This document shows, piece by piece, positions 61,982-64,000 of a stretch of 64,000 nt of DNA. Location: contig OZ251226.1 in assembly GCA_965240325.2 (NCBI GenBank), positions 2,976,001 to 3,040,000 on the forward strand. Direction: 5' to 3'. Made by a program: the position numbers and the translations under genes. This DNA is from Rebecca billardiae RCC1528. Lineage: Eukaryota; Haptophyta. Under the pieces are notes generated by a model that was not told where the DNA came from, made no database searches, and saw only the letters and a list, made by a program, of their open reading frames with translations. Numbering within the stretch: position 1 is the stretch's first letter; each line of letters begins with the position of its first letter.

Positions 61982-64000
61982 CCGTAGGCATGCACTGCTG
62001 ACTGCTCAGACGACTGGCTACTGCTATCAGTATCTGCTGCGCTAGCTAGACTCTGTGCAGTCAGGCTCGACTCCGTGCTGGCGGCCCGTGCGCTGAGTGC
62101 TGATAGCCTGGTCCAAACGCACTGGAGCACTTTCGGGGATTTTATCGCCAAATGAACGCGGGCCCCTAGGCACGCGCTCACACCCGGAAACAGCGTAACA
62201 AATGGGCCCAGCCCGGGCGCAGCAAAAGTTTCGGCCTAAAAATCGCATCCGTGGCCCGTCGTGAGCGTGCGCGCGCGCGCCGCGGACAACTACGGACACA
62301 TAGAGAATCGTCAGTCCGAATGTGGGTAAGTACTTAGCCTAAATGAGCCCAAACGCACGAACTTACTTATTGGCGTACGTCGAGGCGAGCATGAACCCTG
62401 GTACAGGCCATTACGGGATGGGCTGTGGTCTGTGCACAAGTGGCCGTACTCAACTACTGCAAGATCGACTATATTACCCATTTATACCCGCATATTATGG
62501 ACAATGTACCCGCATACGTATGAGTTCTGGACCTGCATAATTAAAATACCACTATGTCGTTACATATTCGCCATAGGTGGGTAGCTGTCCCAGGCTGCAC
62601 GATTAGTGCGGCGCTCGGGGTGCAGTGGTCGGACGAGGCTCCGCCTGGCCTTCCGCGCACTCCTGCAGACAAGAAGAGGGCCGGACTCCCACCCGGCCAG
62701 GCGTGCGGCAGTCGGTCAGGTGCTGGACCTGGTCTGGAGACCATCTCCTGCGTGGCAACTGGCCGATCTGCGGCACAACGCGCGCCGCCGTGAGCCACAC
62801 GGCAGGTTCGCAATGGATCCGGATCGCGTGTCCATGGCGGCGTGCATCGAGTATTTCAAGCTGTCAAGTCGCGTGCCACGCCCGCCCTTTCACTTGGGGC
62901 ATCAGTACTGCCTACAACGACGACATGTGCGTCCTTAGATGAGGCATAATCGCGATTCTAGCTGCCCGTCCAAGGGTCAGATCGCACGTCTTTGCTCGCC
63001 CGACAGCCTCAACGGCGGACTGGTGTGATCCGCGGGTGACGATGCGACCGCTTCGAGTGCGCCTACGGCCACCACCGGGGTGGGGATCGTTCATGGGCAC
63101 CCTCTGCGTGCCATGACATGCTCTGGCCTTGCGTGGTGACTTGGCCCACCGCGCGTAAACGGGAAAGACACCCGAGCACGTGCTTCCGAGCCACCCGAAT
63201 GGCACAATGTGCCACCCATGGACACCAAACACGTGCCAGAGCGCGAGCCTTGCGTGCTGGAGTAGCCGCACGACACCAAGGAAGACGTATGAGCGCTCTC
63301 AACCATCTTCAAGCGACGACTCCGTCGACTCTGCCTCGCAGACCGCGGTACGATCCTCGACCTTGTGCTCGCAGCAAAGGCCATGACGGTAAAGCAGCAC
63401 CCAGGCGATGGGAGTCAGCCGGCAGCCACTACACTGCGACTGTACACACCCAGCCCCGCAAGGCGAGCCATCCTGCTCGCCACCAGCCCGTCATACAGCT
63501 CCACGAGGAGCACAAATCGACAGCCGCCGCTCAGGACGACCCATGCGCAAACGTGACGGGACTGGCCGGATGAAGCGTTGGCGATGCGCAGCGCGCCCAA
63601 CGCTGGTGGTGGCATCGAGTACATGCTAGGGGTAGGCGGTGGCCCACACGAGCCGTCGCGTGGCCCGCATATTACCCGAGGTGGCCCGTCTCGAAGGCGC
63701 CGCGCAACCCAGCAGGTGAGCGTTCGACGCGCGCCGTCAGGCGAGAAGTCGACCTGGCGACGGACCGCGGGCGGCGGAAGCAACGCAGACATGTCGCTCA
63801 AGGTGTGCACGCACACCACCGGGGCACCCGAACGATGTGTCCAGCACTACACCTGACATGAGCGGCGCAGTCGTCCAGTCGAGGCTCTCGAGCCCCTTCC
63901 CGACCTTCGTCGCGGCGAGCCGTCGGACGGCCGGTGGCGATTTTTGACGAGCGCGACGAGCGACCGGAAAAATCGGGAGAAATCAGGCGCCCAAAATCCG
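61982..64000. other. 2-kb terminal region, no supportable gene
   Basis: After the GH81 stop the DNA is AT-richer to about 62580, then becomes moderately GC-rich with many short ORFs on both strands. The longest, about 130-150 codons near 63118-63819, overlap each other and show no domain motif. Base use differs from both the genes and the AT spacers, which would suit decayed mobile DNA, but no terminal repeat, reverse transcriptase or integrase motif is visible. Confidence 0.5.

Noticed and set aside
62541-63856. A retroelement or other gene in the terminal region
   Set aside because: No reverse transcriptase, RNase H, integrase or terminal-repeat motif could be found in any frame, and the overlapping ORFs are short.

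Overview
The window is nuclear DNA from a eukaryote, most likely a flagellated unicellular alga with a very GC-rich genome; a haptophyte-type alga fits best. Signs of this are spliceosomal introns (short, GC-rich, mostly with GTGCG donors and GCAG acceptors), an axonemal dynein heavy chain, a Ser-Pro-Pro-rich wall-type protein, a GT77 glycosyltransferase, a GH81 laminarinase-type enzyme and a KDEL-receptor-like protein. There are no operons, Shine-Dalgarno sites or bacterial mobile elements. Coding DNA has almost only G or C at third positions, while intergenic DNA is AT-richer and full of TA runs and GTAGTA/TACTAC runs. The species call is an inference.

Layout. 2-5056: 5'-truncated Pro-rich, Ig-like, polytopic protein. 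5617-7579: a divergent pair, EamA transporter (minus) and a tail-anchored CS-domain protein (plus), followed by a perfect 441-bp tandem duplication of the latter's 3' end. 8800-10539: JmjC/cupin oxygenase. 11483-14215: TIR-like/ankyrin/YEATS-like fusion. 14321-15502: NDUFAF5. 16718-18006: VWA protein ending in a CaaX box. 18007-20014: poorly coding, one weak ORF. 20015-25099: phospholipase C fused to a multi-pass membrane domain, with PH, EF-hand, X, Y and C2 parts. 25472-26566: KDEL-receptor-like protein with a ShK domain. 28234-30052: MFS transporter. 30313-41270: three large glycosyltransferase genes (GT29-GT29-GT32-like, GT77, GT2) on the plus strand with one small plastid-type monooxygenase on the minus strand. 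41463-43582: quinone oxidoreductase and a two-module membrane protein (minus). 43773-57817: seven-exon dynein heavy chain. 58486-61981: GH81 glucanase. 61982-64000: no supportable gene.

How the genes fit together. The strongest theme is secretory-pathway glycobiology: three glycosyltransferases within 11 kb, an ER-retention-receptor-like protein, a secreted or membrane-anchored glucanase, and a Ser-Pro-Pro-rich protein of the kind GT77 enzymes modify elsewhere. Signalling or innate-type genes form a second theme: the TIR-like/YEATS-like fusion, the membrane-spanning phospholipase C and the VWA-CaaX protein. Eukaryotic neighbours need not be functionally linked, so both themes are hypotheses.

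The best candidates for undescribed biology are four unusual domain fusions (TIR-like/Ank/YEATS-like, multi-TM PLC, GT29-GT29-GT32, ShK-KDELR), a short dispersed repeat in or beside gene ends, and the GTGCG-type splice sites. All domain calls come from reading motifs by eye; no database search was run.
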